Shown: positions 26,767 through 36,416, counted from the first letter of the stretch. The stretch is 64,000 nucleotides of DNA from Kitasatospora sp. NBC_00458 (GCF_036013975.1 NZ_CP107904.1:2666001-2730000); one strand, 5' to 3'. Numbers and translations: made by a program. The notes: a model not told the origin generated them from the letters alone.

Positions 26767-27995
26767 GCGCCGGACTGGAGGTCCAGCCGCTCGCGCTGAT
26801 CCTGGTCCCGGCCGCCGCCGTGGCGGCCCCGCTGCTCGCCGACCGGCTGCTGCGGTGGCTCGCCGTCCCCACCGTGGTGTTCGAGATCGTGCTCGGCGTG
26901 CTGATCGGACCGGACGTCCTGGGCTGGGTGCACGTCGACGACCTGGTCGACGCGCTCTCCCGGTTCGGCCTGGCCATGCTGATGTTCCTGGCCGGGTACG
27001 AGATCGACTTCGCCAAGCTCCGCGGCGGCCCGCTCCGACAGGCGGGCGCCGCGTGGCTGGTCGCCCTGACGGTGGCGCTCGGCGTCGGCGCGATGGTCAA
27101 CCGCGACCCGCTGAACGGCGCCTTCGCCGGGCTGGCGCTGACCACCACGGCGCTCGGCACCATCCTGCCGATCCTGCGCGACGCCGGGGAACTGCCCACC
27201 CCGTTCGGCTCGCTGGTGATGGCCACCGGCGCGGTGGGCGAGTTCGGGCCGATCATCGCCATCGCGGTGCTGCTCAGCGGCAACACCCCCGCCCGGACCG
27301 CCGTCATCCTGGCCGCGTTCGCCGTGATCACCGCGGCCGCGATCGGCTACGCCCGGCGGGCCCGGCCCGTCTGGATGACCCGGCTGATCCGGCACACCCT
27401 GCGCACCTCGGGCCAGTTCGCCGTCCGGATCGTGATCCTGGTGCTCGCGACCATGGTGGCGGCCGCGCTCTGGCTCGACCTCGACATGCTGCTCGGCGCG
27501 TTCACCGCCGGCATCGTCTCCCGGCTGCTGCTCGCCGACATGCCGGCGGCCGAGGAGGAGGTGATCGCGGCCAAGCTGGAGGGCATCGGTTTCGGCTTCC
27601 TCGTCCCGGTGTTCTTCGTCGTGAGCGGGATGAACTTCGACCTGGAGGCGCTGCTGGACGACCCCGGCACGCTGCTGCTCGTCCCGCTCTTCCTGGCCCT
27701 GCTGCTGGCCGTGCGGGGGCTGCCCGCGGCGCTGCTCGCCCCGATCGGGCTCGGGCGGCGCGACCGGGTGGCGCTCGGGCTGTACGGCGCGACGGCGCTG
27801 CCCCTGGTCGTGGTGATCACCACGATCGAGGTGGACGCCGGACGCCTGCCGTCCTCCACGGCGGCCGCACTGGTCGGCGCCGGGATGCTCTCGGTGCTGT
27901 TCCTCCCGCTCGTCGCCCAGCGGCTGCGCGGGCGGGTCCGCCCGCCGGCCGCCGTCGGGGGCGACCGGCCGCGGGTGAACGCCGAGAGCTGGTGA
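26763..27995 (+). CDS. CPA2-family cation/proton antiporter (Kef/NapA type)
   Basis: A 410-residue membrane protein with about 11-12 hydrophobic helices. It starts with the inverted-repeat helices VVFEIVLGVLIGPDVLGW and FGLAMLMFLAGYEIDF, typical of KefC/NapA exchangers. TGAVGEFGPIIAIAVLL holds the ion-site helix, and FGFLVPVFFVVSGMNFD lies in the second repeat. No RCK/TrkA_N domain follows, so regulation by NAD or glutathione adducts as in KefC is not expected. GTG 26763 has no ribosome site. Ion choice (Na, K or H) cannot be read. Confidence 0.87.
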   Translation: MSAGLEVQPLALILVPAAAVAAPLLADRLLRWLAVPTVVFEIVLGVLIGPDVLGWVHVDDLVDALSRFGLAMLMFLAGYEIDFAKLRGGPLRQAGAAWLVALTVALGVGAMVNRDPLNGAFAGLALTTTALGTILPILRDAGELPTPFGSLVMATGAVGEFGPIIAIAVLLSGNTPARTAVILAAFAVITAAAIGYARRARPVWMTRLIRHTLRTSGQFAVRIVILVLATMVAAALWLDLDMLLGAFTAGIVSRLLLADMPAAEEEVIAAKLEGIGFGFLVPVFFVVSGMNFDLEALLDDPGTLLLVPLFLALLLAVRGLPAALLAPIGLGRRDRVALGLYGATALPLVVVITTIEVDAGRLPSSTAAALVGAGMLSVLFLPLVAQRLRGRVRPPAAVGGDRPRVNAESW

Positions 27996-28103
27996 GTGCT
28001 CCGCCGTACGGCGGCCGGACGTACGACAGCCGGACACGGCGGTCGGACGCGCGGTGCTGGGACGCACGGCGGTGGGGCGTGCGGCGGGTGGGACGCAGGG
28101 CTG

Positions 28104-30059
28104 TCAGATCACCCCCGCCTGACGGACGGTTTCCTCGAACGCCCGGGCGACCGGGCTGCCGCGGTACGGGGTGAGCCGGCGGTGGAAGTCCCGCACGTAC
28201 TCCAGCGAGCGGGCCGAGCGCATCTCCCCCGCCGCCCGCAGCGCGTCGGTGGCCATGCCGCAGGCCTCGTCGAGGTCGCCCATGCCGAGCCGGGCGGTGG
28301 CCAGCACCAGGCGGCAGAAGATCCGGCTCCTGGCGTAGGCGGGTGAGCGCAGCCGCAGCGACTTCTCGGCGTGCTGGGCGGCCGTCCGCCACTGCTGGAG
28401 GTCCCGGTAGCAGTGGGCGAACTCGTCGGAGAGCTGGGCCTCGTCGAAGAACCGGGCCCAGGAGGGCAACTCGTCACCGGCCCGGGCCGCGGCCAGCGAC
28501 CGCTCGGCGCGGACGAGCGCGGTGGTGCAGGAGCGGACGTCCCCGAGCAGGCCGTGCCCGCGCGCCTCGGCGGCGTGCAGCAGCGCCTGCACGGTGGGCG
28601 GCACGGCCCCGCCCACGCCCTGCTGGGCGACCCTGGCGAGCTGGACGGCCTCCCGGCCGTGGCCGAGGTGCACGGCCTGCTGGCTCATCGTCACCAGGAC
28701 GTACCCGCCGAGCGCGCGGTCCCCGGCGGCCTGGGAGAGCCGCAGGGCCTGCACGAAGTAGCGCTGGGCGAGGCCGTGCGCGGCGATGTCGAAGGACGTC
28801 CAGCCGGCCAGCCGGGTGAGGTCCGCGACGGCGCCGAACAGGGCGCGGCCGATCTGCTCGCCGTAGCGGCCGCGCAGCATCGGCTCGGCCTCGCTCTCCA
28901 GGTAGCGGACCAGCGCCTGGCGGGCGTGGCCGCCGCCGTAGGCGTGGTCGAGCGCGCGGAAGAGGTCTCCGACGGCACGGATGGCGGCGATGTCGCCCCG
29001 GCCGACCCGCAGCGCCGGACGGGACTCGCGGGCCGGGTCGTGGTACGGCGGCTCGACGGCGATGGGCGGGCGGCGGCTCTGGGTCGGCACCCGGCCGAGC
29101 GCGGTCGTGCCGGCGGCCGACCCGGAGGCCGGCCCCGCGGTCGCCCCGGTGGCCTGGCCGGAGCCGGCGGGCGCCCCGGACTGGGCGGCGGCCCGGCCGG
29201 CGGGCGCACCCGGCGCGGCGGAGGCGCCCGGGGCGGGGCCGCGGCCCGGGGTCGGGGCGGACCCCGCCGGGGCGGGCGGACCGGCGGGTGGTGCCCCGCT
29301 GCCCGGATCGGGCCGGGCCAGGGTGGAGCCGTCCCGGGCGACGCGCTCGTCGGTCCGGCCGATCAGCCAGTCCCGGCTGGGCACGACCAGTCCGGCCGGG
29401 GTGAAGGCGATCCGGCGCAGCTCGGACTGCGGGCCGTTGTCCTTGCGCCACATGCTCGCCACGATGTCCACCGCCTCCTGCGGCGTCTCGGCGAACTCCA
29501 GGCCCGCGTAGACCGGGGCGCAGGCGTCCAGGCCGAGGTCCTGGGCGGTGAGGCGGCGGCCGAGCCGGCGGGTGAACACCTCGGCGATCAGCGCGGGGGT
29601 GGCGCCCCGCGGCTGCTGGCCCCGGAGCCAGCGGGTCACCGAGGTCTTGTCGTAGCGCAGGTCCAGCCCGTGCTCCAGGCCGAGCTGGTCGACCCGGCGG
29701 GCCAGGCCGGCGTGCGAGAAACCGGCCTCCTCGATCAGCGCCGCCAGCTGGAGGTTCTGCGTGGCCGACCCGGAGTGGCCGCCCGCCTGGCCGCCCGCCT
29801 GGCCGCCCGTCGGACCGGCCGCGGGACCGGCCGCCGGGCCGCCGGACGGGCCGGGGGCCGGGCCGTTCCGGGCGGGCTCGTCCGCGGTGGCCAGGGCGGC
29901 CGGGTGCCGTTCGGGCATGGCCTGCGCGGGGAGCCGCAGCTCGTCGGCGGCCGGGGCGTCGGGGGCGTCCGGAAGGGCCCGGCCGACCGGACCCCGGTGC
30001 TGGTCGAGCGGGTCGAGCGGTCCGTACGCCGGGCTGTCGGTTGCAGGCCTTTGGGGCAT
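28104..30059 (-). CDS. HTH-TPR regulator with long low-complexity insert
   Basis: A 651-residue cytosolic protein. Residues about 105-180 form an XRE-like helix-turn-helix region (AALIEEAGFSHAGLARRVDQL, TSVTRWLRGQQPRG). A Gly/Ala/Pro-rich insert of about 90 residues follows the middle domain. The C-terminal about 330 residues are helical repeats of TPR type (for example QHAEKSLRLRSPAYARSRIF). Streptomycetes carry several such regulators, some affecting differentiation (NsdA-like proteins share the layout), but I cannot name this one. ATG 30059 is preceded by GAGAGGTG. It is divergent from the 3-hydroxybutyrate dehydrogenase gene. Confidence 0.8.
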   Translation of the reverse strand: MPQRPATDSPAYGPLDPLDQHRGPVGRALPDAPDAPAADELRLPAQAMPERHPAALATADEPARNGPAPGPSGGPAAGPAAGPTGGQAGGQAGGHSGSATQNLQLAALIEEAGFSHAGLARRVDQLGLEHGLDLRYDKTSVTRWLRGQQPRGATPALIAEVFTRRLGRRLTAQDLGLDACAPVYAGLEFAETPQEAVDIVASMWRKDNGPQSELRRIAFTPAGLVVPSRDWLIGRTDERVARDGSTLARPDPGSGAPPAGPPAPAGSAPTPGRGPAPGASAAPGAPAGRAAAQSGAPAGSGQATGATAGPASGSAAGTTALGRVPTQSRRPPIAVEPPYHDPARESRPALRVGRGDIAAIRAVGDLFRALDHAYGGGHARQALVRYLESEAEPMLRGRYGEQIGRALFGAVADLTRLAGWTSFDIAAHGLAQRYFVQALRLSQAAGDRALGGYVLVTMSQQAVHLGHGREAVQLARVAQQGVGGAVPPTVQALLHAAEARGHGLLGDVRSCTTALVRAERSLAAARAGDELPSWARFFDEAQLSDEFAHCYRDLQQWRTAAQHAEKSLRLRSPAYARSRIFCRLVLATARLGMGDLDEACGMATDALRAAGEMRSARSLEYVRDFHRRLTPYRGSPVARAFEETVRQAGVI

Positions 30060-30314
30060 AGTCAGTCAACACCTCTCGGACGCCGCACCGGCTCCACCAG
30101 CGGTTCGGCTGCCTGTGGCGACGCCCCCTGTCGGGAATCGGCGTGAATGTAGCGAGCATTCGGGCGCTATGGGTGGTTCTGACCGAGCAATCCTCCGAAC
30201 GGGTGAAGCATCCGCGCCCATTGTGGGGAAGACGCCTCAGGATGGGTTTGGCTTTGACGGCCTCACCCGCCGATCGGCCGTCGTGGCGGTGATCACCACA
30301 GTTCGCCGGGGTGC

Positions 30315-30331
30315 TGTGGCGGGCCGCCACA
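30315..30331. promoter_or_regulatory. Palindrome TGTGGCGG-N-CCGCCACA upstream of 3-hydroxybutyrate dehydrogenase
   Basis: The 8-bp arms are perfect. The site ends 23 bp before the -10 box TACCGT. The MHS transporter gene has the same TGTGG/CCACA site at exactly the same distance from its -10, so both are likely bound by one regulator. Confidence 0.6.
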
Positions 30332-30354
30332 TAGGAGTGCGGGCCCGGGATTCC

Positions 30355-30360
30355 TACCGT
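30355..30360 (+). promoter_or_regulatory. -10 box TACCGT, leaderless start of 3-hydroxybutyrate dehydrogenase
   Basis: It lies 8 nt before ATG 30369, in the context TTCCTACCGT shared with the transporter promoter. The rest of the 309-bp gap (30060-30368) holds no gene. Confidence 0.55.
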
Positions 30361-30368
30361 TCTCGGCC

Positions 30369-31130
30369 ATGGACACCACTTCAGCCCGCCCGCTCGAAGG
30401 CCGCACCGCCCTGGTCACCGGGGCCGCCTCGGGCATCGGCCGGGCCTGCGCCGAGGCCTTCGCCGCGGCCGGCGCCCGGGTCTACGTCGTCGACCTCGCC
30501 GGCGACCCGGCCCGCCGGCTCGCCGAGCGGATCGGGGGCGTCGCGCACGTCACCGACCTCTCCGACCCGGAGGCGGTGGAGGCGCTCCCCGCCGACGCCG
30601 ACATCGTGGTCAACAACGCCGGCCTCCAGCACGTCGCACCGGTCCACGAGTTCCCGGTCGACCGGTTCACCCTGATCCAGCGGGTGATGGTGGAGGCCCC
30701 GTTCCGCATCCTGCGCCGGACCCTGCCGCACATGTACGCGCGGGAGTGGGGCCGGGTCGTCAACGTCTCCTCCGTCCACGGCCTGCGGGCCAGCGCCTTC
30801 AAGTCGGCCTACGTGACCGCCAAGCACGCGCTGGAGGGGCTGAGCAAGACGGTCGCCCTGGAGGGCGCGCCGTACGGCGTCACGAGCAACTGCGTCAACC
30901 CCGGCTACGTCCGCACCCCCCTGGTGGAGCGCCAGATCGCCGCCCAGGCCCTCGCCCACGGCATCCGGGAGGACGAGGTGGTGGAGCGGATCATGCTCGA
31001 CCGCACCGCCGTCAAGCGCCTCATCGAACCGGACGAGGTCGCCCGGCTCGTCGTCTGGCTCTGCTCCCCGCACGCCTCCTACATCACCGGCGCCAGCCTC
31101 CCGATCGACGGCGGCTGGACCGCGCGCTGA
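30369..31130 (+). CDS. 3-Hydroxybutyrate dehydrogenase (SDR)
   Basis: A 253-residue classical short-chain dehydrogenase. The NAD site is TGAASGIG and the catalytic residues are in NVSSVHG and YVTAK. The match to D-3-hydroxybutyrate dehydrogenases is strong in NAGLQHVAPVHEFP, HGLRASAFKSAYVTAKHALEG and the tail ITGASLPIDGGWTAR. It would interconvert 3-hydroxybutyrate and acetoacetate. The start codon appears leaderless. An MHS transporter with the same operator follows, then a PucR-type regulator, suggesting an uptake-and-use unit for a small organic acid. Confidence 0.92.
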   Translation: MDTTSARPLEGRTALVTGAASGIGRACAEAFAAAGARVYVVDLAGDPARRLAERIGGVAHVTDLSDPEAVEALPADADIVVNNAGLQHVAPVHEFPVDRFTLIQRVMVEAPFRILRRTLPHMYAREWGRVVNVSSVHGLRASAFKSAYVTAKHALEGLSKTVALEGAPYGVTSNCVNPGYVRTPLVERQIAAQALAHGIREDEVVERIMLDRTAVKRLIEPDEVARLVVWLCSPHASYITGASLPIDGGWTAR

Positions 31131-31185
31131 CCGGCGGCCCGAGCCGCAAGCACGGTCCGGGGGACCACAGTCCCTCCCCGACCTG

Positions 31186-31229
31186 TGTGGTTCACCCACA
31201 TAGCCCAGGGGGTCGGCGCTTCCTACCGT
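31186..31229 (+). promoter_or_regulatory. Operator TGTGG-N5-CCACA and -10 TACCGT of the MHS transporter
   Basis: The inverted repeat spans 31186-31200. Exactly 23 bp then lead to TACCGT (31224-31229), beginning with TAG and ending with TTCC as in the dehydrogenase promoter. The transcript would start near 31236, leaving a leader of about 55 nt. Confidence 0.6.
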
Positions 31230-31291
31230 GTGGCGACGTCCTCCCCCCGCCCCGTTCCCCTCCCTGTTCCCCCGGCCCGGAAGTGGTGATC

Positions 31292-32695
31292 ATGACATCC
31301 GCTGTCCCCACCCAACCGACGAACCGCTCGCTGCCCCGCGTCGTGGCCGCGAGCCTGATAGGTACCACCATCGAGTGGTACGACTACTTCCTGTACGGCA
31401 CGGCGGCCGCGCTCGTGTTCGGGAAGCTGTTCTTCCCGTCGAGCGATCCGCTCACCGGGACGCTGCTCTCCTTCCTGACCTACGCCATCGGGTTCGCGGC
31501 ACGGCCGCTCGGCGCGCTGGTGTTCGGGCACTTCGGGGACCGGGTGGGGCGGAAGAAGCTGCTGGTGGTGAGCCTGCTGCTGATGGGCGGGTCCACCACG
31601 CTGATCGGGTGCCTGCCGACCTACGGCTCGATCGGCGCGATGGCCCCGGTCCTGCTGACCGCCCTGCGGCTGGTGCAGGGGTTCGCGCTCGGCGGCGAGT
31701 GGGGCGGCGCGGTGCTGCTGGTCTCGGAGCACGGGGACGCGCGGCGGCGCGGGTTCTGGGCGTCCTGGCCGCAGGGCGGGGCTCCGGCCGGGAACCTGCT
31801 GGCGGCGGGCGTGCTGTCGCTGCTGACCACCGTGCAGTCGGAGGAGGCCTTCCTGTCCTGGGGCTGGCGGGTGCCCTTCCTGCTGTCGGCGGTGCTGGTC
31901 GGGGTGGGGCTGTGGATCCGGCTGGCGGTGGACGAGTCGCCGCTGTTCAAGCAGGCGCTGGCCCGGGCGGAGGCGCGCGAGGCGCAGGGGAGGGCCGAAC
32001 AGCCGCCACTGGTGGCGGTGTTGCGGAACCACTGGCGGGAGGTGCTGGTGGCGATGGGCGCCCGGATGGCGGAGAACATCTCGTACTACGTGATGACCAC
32101 GTTCGTCCTGGCCTACGCCGTCACCCACGTGCACCTGTCGAAGCAGACGGCGCTCAACGCCGTACTCATCGCCTCGGCCGTCCAGTTCGCGCTGATCCCG
32201 CTCTTCGGTGCGCTCTCCGACCGGGTCGGCCGCAAACCGGTGTACCTGGTCGGCGCCGTGGGCGTCGGCGTCTGGGCGTTCGTCTTCTTCGGGCTGGTCG
32301 ACACCAGGTCCTTCGGATCGCTGCTGCTGGCGGTCACCGTCGGCCTGGTCTTCCACAGCGCGATGTACGCGCCCCAGGCCGCGTTCTTCTCAGAGCTGTT
32401 CGCCACCCGGATGCGCTACTCCGGTGCCTCGATCGGTGCCCAGTTCGCCTCGGTCGCCGCGGGCGCTCCGGCCCCGCTGATCGCCACCGCGCTGCTCAGG
32501 GACCACGGCAGCTCCACGCCGATCTCGGTGTACGTCGCGATCGCCGCCGTCATCACCGTGCTGGCCGTGCTCTGCGCACGGGAGACGCGTGGAAACGACC
32601 TGGCGGAGGGGGACGTTCCGGGGGACGCGGCGGTGGGGACAGGGCAGGGGAAGGGGACGGACGACGCGGTGGTCGCCAAGCCAGCGGCCGCGTGA
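31292..32695 (+). CDS. MHS-family metabolite:proton symporter
   Basis: A 467-residue MFS permease with about 12 helices. The start ASLIGTTIEWYDYFLYGTAAALVF is diagnostic of the metabolite:H+ symporter group (ProP, ShiA, KgtP). The loop 2-3 motif is FGHFGDRVGRKKLLV, repeated in the second half as FGALSDRVGRKPVYLV. ATG 31292 follows GGAAG (31279-31283). The long open frame upstream is not coding. Because its promoter copies that of 3-hydroxybutyrate dehydrogenase, a C4 hydroxy or keto acid is a fair guess for the substrate, but unproven. Confidence 0.9.
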   Translation: MTSAVPTQPTNRSLPRVVAASLIGTTIEWYDYFLYGTAAALVFGKLFFPSSDPLTGTLLSFLTYAIGFAARPLGALVFGHFGDRVGRKKLLVVSLLLMGGSTTLIGCLPTYGSIGAMAPVLLTALRLVQGFALGGEWGGAVLLVSEHGDARRRGFWASWPQGGAPAGNLLAAGVLSLLTTVQSEEAFLSWGWRVPFLLSAVLVGVGLWIRLAVDESPLFKQALARAEAREAQGRAEQPPLVAVLRNHWREVLVAMGARMAENISYYVMTTFVLAYAVTHVHLSKQTALNAVLIASAVQFALIPLFGALSDRVGRKPVYLVGAVGVGVWAFVFFGLVDTRSFGSLLLAVTVGLVFHSAMYAPQAAFFSELFATRMRYSGASIGAQFASVAAGAPAPLIATALLRDHGSSTPISVYVAIAAVITVLAVLCARETRGNDLAEGDVPGDAAVGTGQGKGTDDAVVAKPAAA

Positions 32696-33027
32696 CGCCC
32701 CTGGCGGCCTGACGGGGCATCGCGGGGCGCCGTCGCGGGCGGGGGGCGGGGGCGGGGCTCGTGGGCGGGGGCGTGGGCAGGGGTCGTGAGCGGGGCTCGC
32801 GGCCGGGACCGGCGAGCAGGGGCCGCGGACGTGCTTCGCGGGGCCGGATCGTGACACGGCGTCGCGAGACGGCACCGCGGGGCGGGGCGCGGAGGTCCGG
32901 AGCGGCCTCCGGCGGTCGGCGCCCACCACCGCACGAGCGCCGACCGCCCACGGCCACCCCGGCTGAACAGCTACGATCGCGCTTCCCTCCCCAGGGCCGA
33001 GTCCCACTGCCGATTGGCGGCCGCACC
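32696..33027. other. Intergenic region upstream of the PucR-type regulator
   Basis: No gene is supported over 332 bp. A -10-like TACGAT occurs near 32971. No TGTGG-N-CCACA palindrome was found here, so autoregulation through that site is not indicated. Confidence 0.45.
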
Positions 33028-35016
33028 ATGAACGACCGCGCCACGAACGACAGCGCCACCGACCGCAGCGCCACCGACGAGGGCGCCGCGAACGACCCCC
33101 GCCCCGGCTCGGCACCGGCGCTGCGGCGGCTCCTCGACCTGCTCGCCTCGGGCGCCGCCACCGAGGACTTCGCCGACGTCCTGGCCGACGCCCGCCGCGG
33201 GGGCGCGCCGGCCGCGGTGCTGAGCGAGATCGACGACGCCACCTGGCAGGCCCTGCGCGTCCACCGGACGCTGCGCCAGCACCGGCGCCGGGAAGCCGAA
33301 CTGACCGCCCTGTTCGACACCGCCGGGGACCTCGCCGCCTCCCGGGACCTCGACGCCGTGCTCCAGGCCATCGTCCGCCGGGCCCGGATGCTGCTCGGCA
33401 CCGACACCGCCTACCTGACCCTCCCGGACGAGGCCGCCGGCGACACCTACATGCGGGTCACCGACGGCTCGGTCTCCGTCCTCTTCCAGACCCTGCGGCT
33501 CAGCCTCGGCGACGGCCTCGGCGGCCTGGTCGCCCAGACCGCCCGCCCGTACGCCACCCCCGACTACCGGACCGACGACCGGTTCCACCACACCGGCACC
33601 ATCGACGCGGGCGTCCTCGACGAGGGCCTGGTGGCGATCATCGGGGTGCCGCTGCTGCTCGGCGGCCGGGTGATCGGCGTCCTGTTCGCCGCCGACCGCT
33701 CGCCGCGCGCCTTCTCCCCCGACGAGGTCGCACTGCTCTGCACGCTGGCCGCGCACGCCGCGATCGCGCTGGACACCGCCAAGTCGCTCGCCGACACCCG
33801 GGCCGCACTCGCCGAGCTGAACACCGCCAACGCGCTGATCCGCGCCCACTCCGCCGCCGTCCAGCGCGCCGAACAGGGCCACGACCGGCTCACCGACCTG
33901 GTGCTGCGCGGCGCCGAGGTCCCGGACGTCGCGGCCGCCGTGGCCGGCCTCCTCGGTGGCGAGATAGCGGTCCTGGACGCCGAGGGCGAGCCGCTGGCCG
34001 GCCGGGCAGCCCCCGGCTCCGGACTGGCCGAGGCGGCGGCCGCGTCCCGCGCCGAGGGCCGCTCGGTGCCGCACGGCGACGCCTGGGTCTGCGCGGTGCT
34101 GGCCGGCCAGGAACAGCTCGGCACCCTGGTGCTGCGCGGCCGCCCGGACGTCGACGACGCGGACCGCCGGCTGTTCGAACGGGCCAGCGTGGTGACCGCG
34201 CTGCTCCTGCTGCTGCGCCGCTCGGTGGCCGAGACGGAGAACCGGGTCCGCGGCGAGCTGCTGGCCGACCTGCTCACCGCCCCCGGCCGGGACCCGGCCG
34301 GGCTGACCGCCCGCGGACGGCGGCTCGGGGTCGACCTCGGGCGCCCGCACCTGGTGCTGGTCGCCGAACCCGCCGGAACCGGCGGCGGCACCGCCACCGC
34401 CACGGACCGGGCCCGGCTGGCGGGCGCCGCCGGGCGCTACCTGTTCGGGTCCAAGGGGATCAGCGCGGAGCACGGCGAGGCGGTGGTGCTGCTCGTGCCG
34501 TCCTGCGACGGCGAGCCCGGGGACACCGCGCAGCGGGCGGCCGCACAGGCCGCCGAACGGCTCGCCCGGCTGACCGGGTTCCCGGTCACCGTGGGCGCCG
34601 GGCGCCCCGCCGCCGGCCCGCTCGCGCTCGCCGCCGCGCACGCCGAGGGCCAGCGCTGCGTCCGCGCGCTGCAGGTGCTCGGCCGGGCCGGGGACGGCGC
34701 CTCGGCCGGGGCGCTCGGCTTCCTCGGCGTCCTGCTCGGCGACGGCCACGACGTGGGCGGCTTCGTCCGGGCGACGCTCGGCCCGCTGCTGGAGTACGAC
34801 GCCCGGCGCGGCACCGAGCTGGTCCGCACCCTGCGCGCGTACTTCGACTGCGGAGGCAGCCTCACCCGGGCCAAGGACGAGCTGCACGTCCACGTCAACA
34901 CGGTGGTGCAGCGGCTGGACCGGGTCGAGGTGCTGCTCGGGCGGGACTGGAACCACCCCGAGCGTTCGCTGGAGCTCCAGCTGGCGCTGCGGCTGCAACT
35001 GCTCTCGGAGACCTGA
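33028..35016 (+). CDS. GAF-domain PucR/CdaR-type transcriptional regulator
   Basis: A 662-residue regulator. Residues about 10-20 carry short repeats ([12 protein letters not shown]). A GAF domain fills about residues 90-260 ([21 protein letters not shown] to [18 protein letters not shown]). A middle region with [31 protein letters not shown] links to the C-terminal PucR HTH ([30 protein letters not shown]). PucR proteins usually activate catabolic genes in response to a metabolite. This one directly follows 3-hydroxybutyrate dehydrogenase and the MHS transporter, so it is the best candidate to bind their shared TGTGG/CCACA sites. ATG 33028 has only a weak ribosome site. Confidence 0.85.
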   Translation: MNDRATNDSATDRSATDEGAANDPRPGSAPALRRLLDLLASGAATEDFADVLADARRGGAPAAVLSEIDDATWQALRVHRTLRQHRRREAELTALFDTAGDLAASRDLDAVLQAIVRRARMLLGTDTAYLTLPDEAAGDTYMRVTDGSVSVLFQTLRLSLGDGLGGLVAQTARPYATPDYRTDDRFHHTGTIDAGVLDEGLVAIIGVPLLLGGRVIGVLFAADRSPRAFSPDEVALLCTLAAHAAIALDTAKSLADTRAALAELNTANALIRAHSAAVQRAEQGHDRLTDLVLRGAEVPDVAAAVAGLLGGEIAVLDAEGEPLAGRAAPGSGLAEAAAASRAEGRSVPHGDAWVCAVLAGQEQLGTLVLRGRPDVDDADRRLFERASVVTALLLLLRRSVAETENRVRGELLADLLTAPGRDPAGLTARGRRLGVDLGRPHLVLVAEPAGTGGGTATATDRARLAGAAGRYLFGSKGISAEHGEAVVLLVPSCDGEPGDTAQRAAAQAAERLARLTGFPVTVGAGRPAAGPLALAAAHAEGQRCVRALQVLGRAGDGASAGALGFLGVLLGDGHDVGGFVRATLGPLLEYDARRGTELVRTLRAYFDCGGSLTRAKDELHVHVNTVVQRLDRVEVLLGRDWNHPERSLELQLALRLQLLSET

Positions 35017-35122
35017 GCGGGGCGTCGGCAGCGGACCGACGGCAGCGGGACCGGCGGCAGCGAGGTCGGCGGCAGCGAGGTCGGCGGCAGCGAGGTCGGC
35101 GGACACCTGAGCGGGGCGTCGG
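35011..35122. repeat. Tandem and direct repeats after the PucR-type gene
   Basis: Three perfect copies of the 15-bp unit GGCGGCAGCGAGGTC lie at 35053-35097. An 18-nt sequence at 35011-35028, containing the regulator stop codon, recurs at 35105-35122. This looks like local duplication. Confidence 0.8.
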
Positions 35123-35247
35123 AAGCGAGGTCGGCGACGGGGCGAGCGGCAGCGGGGGGCGGGCGCGGCCACGGGGCGCGACGGCACCGCTACGGGGCGG
35201 GGCCGGCCACCGCCAAGGCACCTGGACGGCCCCTCGGCGGGCGGGCG

Positions 35248-35253
35248 TACAGT
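35248..35253 (+). promoter_or_regulatory. -10-like TACAGT before lipB
   Basis: It lies 38 nt before the lipB start, with a poor -35 (TGGACG at 35223-35228). Confidence 0.35.
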
Positions 35254-35291
35254 GGCCAGGTTGGTCTCGAACGCCTGGCAAGGAGCAGTTG

Positions 35292-36089
35292 GTGAGCGAG
35301 AACGTACGTTTCGTGCGGATGGGCATAGGCGAGGGCGCCGTGCCCTACCAGGAGGCCTGGGAGGAGCAGCAGCGGCTGCACGCCCTGCGGGTCGCCGACG
35401 AGATCCCGGACACGGTGCTGCTGCTGGAGCACCCGCCCGTCTACACCATGGGCAAGCGCACCAACCCCGCCGACCTGCCGCTGGACGGCACCCCGGTGGT
35501 CGAGGTCAACCGGGGCGGCGAGATCACCTGGCACGGCCCTGGCCAGCTGGTCGGCTACCCGATCGTGAAACTCCCCGACCCGATCGACGTGATCGCGTAC
35601 GTGCGCCGGCTGGAGGAGTCCCTGATCCGCGCCTGCGCCGCGATCGGCGTGGACACCACCCGGGTCGAGGGCCGCAGCGGCGTCTGGGTGCTGGGCGACT
35701 CCCTCCCCGACGCGGTGGTGGACCCGTCCCAGGTGGTGGACATCGGCAAGCTCTCCCTGCGGATGGGCCTCCCGCTGGGCATCGACCCGCGGCTGGCCGG
35801 CCCCGAGTACGCGCCCTCCAACGCCGGGCAGCGCGGCGGCGACCGCAAGCTCGCCGCGATCGGTGTCCGGGTCGCGCGCGGGGTGACCATGCACGGCTTC
35901 GCGCTCAACTGCGATCCGGACATGACCTGGTTCGACAGGATCGTGCCGTGCGGCATCCGGGACGCCGGCGTCGCCTCGCTGGCCGGCGAGCTGGGCCGGG
36001 ACTTCACCGTCGCCGACGCGCTGCCGCTGGTCGAGAAGCACCTGGCCGAGGTGCTCGCCGAACTCCCCGAGCCCGCGCTCGGCCGCTGA
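35292..36089 (+). CDS. lipB: Octanoyl-ACP:protein N-octanoyltransferase
   Basis: A 265-residue LipB that moves octanoate from acyl carrier protein to lipoyl-domain lysines. The acyl-enzyme Cys220 is in [13 protein letters not shown] and the partner Lys186 in [23 protein letters not shown]. The [11 protein letters not shown] and [18 protein letters not shown] motifs are typical. An insert around residues 120-175 ([19 protein letters not shown]) makes it longer than the E. coli enzyme. GTG 35292 follows AGGAG (35281-35285). lipA follows 327 bp downstream, and sucB in this window is a likely substrate. Confidence 0.95.
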   Translation: MSENVRFVRMGIGEGAVPYQEAWEEQQRLHALRVADEIPDTVLLLEHPPVYTMGKRTNPADLPLDGTPVVEVNRGGEITWHGPGQLVGYPIVKLPDPIDVIAYVRRLEESLIRACAAIGVDTTRVEGRSGVWVLGDSLPDAVVDPSQVVDIGKLSLRMGLPLGIDPRLAGPEYAPSNAGQRGGDRKLAAIGVRVARGVTMHGFALNCDPDMTWFDRIVPCGIRDAGVASLAGELGRDFTVADALPLVEKHLAEVLAELPEPALGR

Positions 36090-36416
36090 CCGCCCCGCGG
36101 TCCGCGCGCCACCGACCTCGACCGCCTCCGGGCGCAACGCCACCACCTGCGATGCCACCGACCTCGACCGCCTCCGGGAGCGACCGCCACCGGGCCGTCG
36201 GCCAGGGCGTCGCGCCGGTCGGAGGCACCGTCCCCGGAACCACCGTCCACGAAGCCACCGCCCTCCGGGCCGCCGCCCCGAAGTCCCGGGCGGCTTCCGG
36301 GGAATCTACCCGCCGGTAGTGCTGTTGCCCTGCGATTGCAGGGCCACCGCCCCGACGAAGGCCGTACAAGCACAGGCGTACCCTGGGGGTACCCCGTCTA
36401 GTTCTAGGAGTCGCAC
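36090..36416. repeat. lipB-lipA gap with a 25-bp direct repeat
   Basis: A 25-nt sequence beginning GCCACCGACCTCG occurs at 36108-36132 and again at 36154-36178. No gene is supported. Promoter-like TACCCT (around 36379-36384) may serve lipA. Confidence 0.6.
36306..36319. promoter_or_regulatory. Inverted repeat CTACC-N4-GGTAG upstream of lipA
   Basis: Third copy of the element, about 100 bp before the lipA start. Confidence 0.4.

Noticed and set aside
25167..28067. 966-codon open frame on the reverse strand
   Set aside because: It is antisense to the FAD oxidoreductase and antiporter, has no recognisable domain and is dominated by Gly/Arg/Gln. Long shadow frames are normal at this G+C.
32971..35187. 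738-codon reverse frame opposite the PucR-type regulator
   Set aside because: It is an antisense shadow; the forward frame has clear GAF and PucR HTH motifs.
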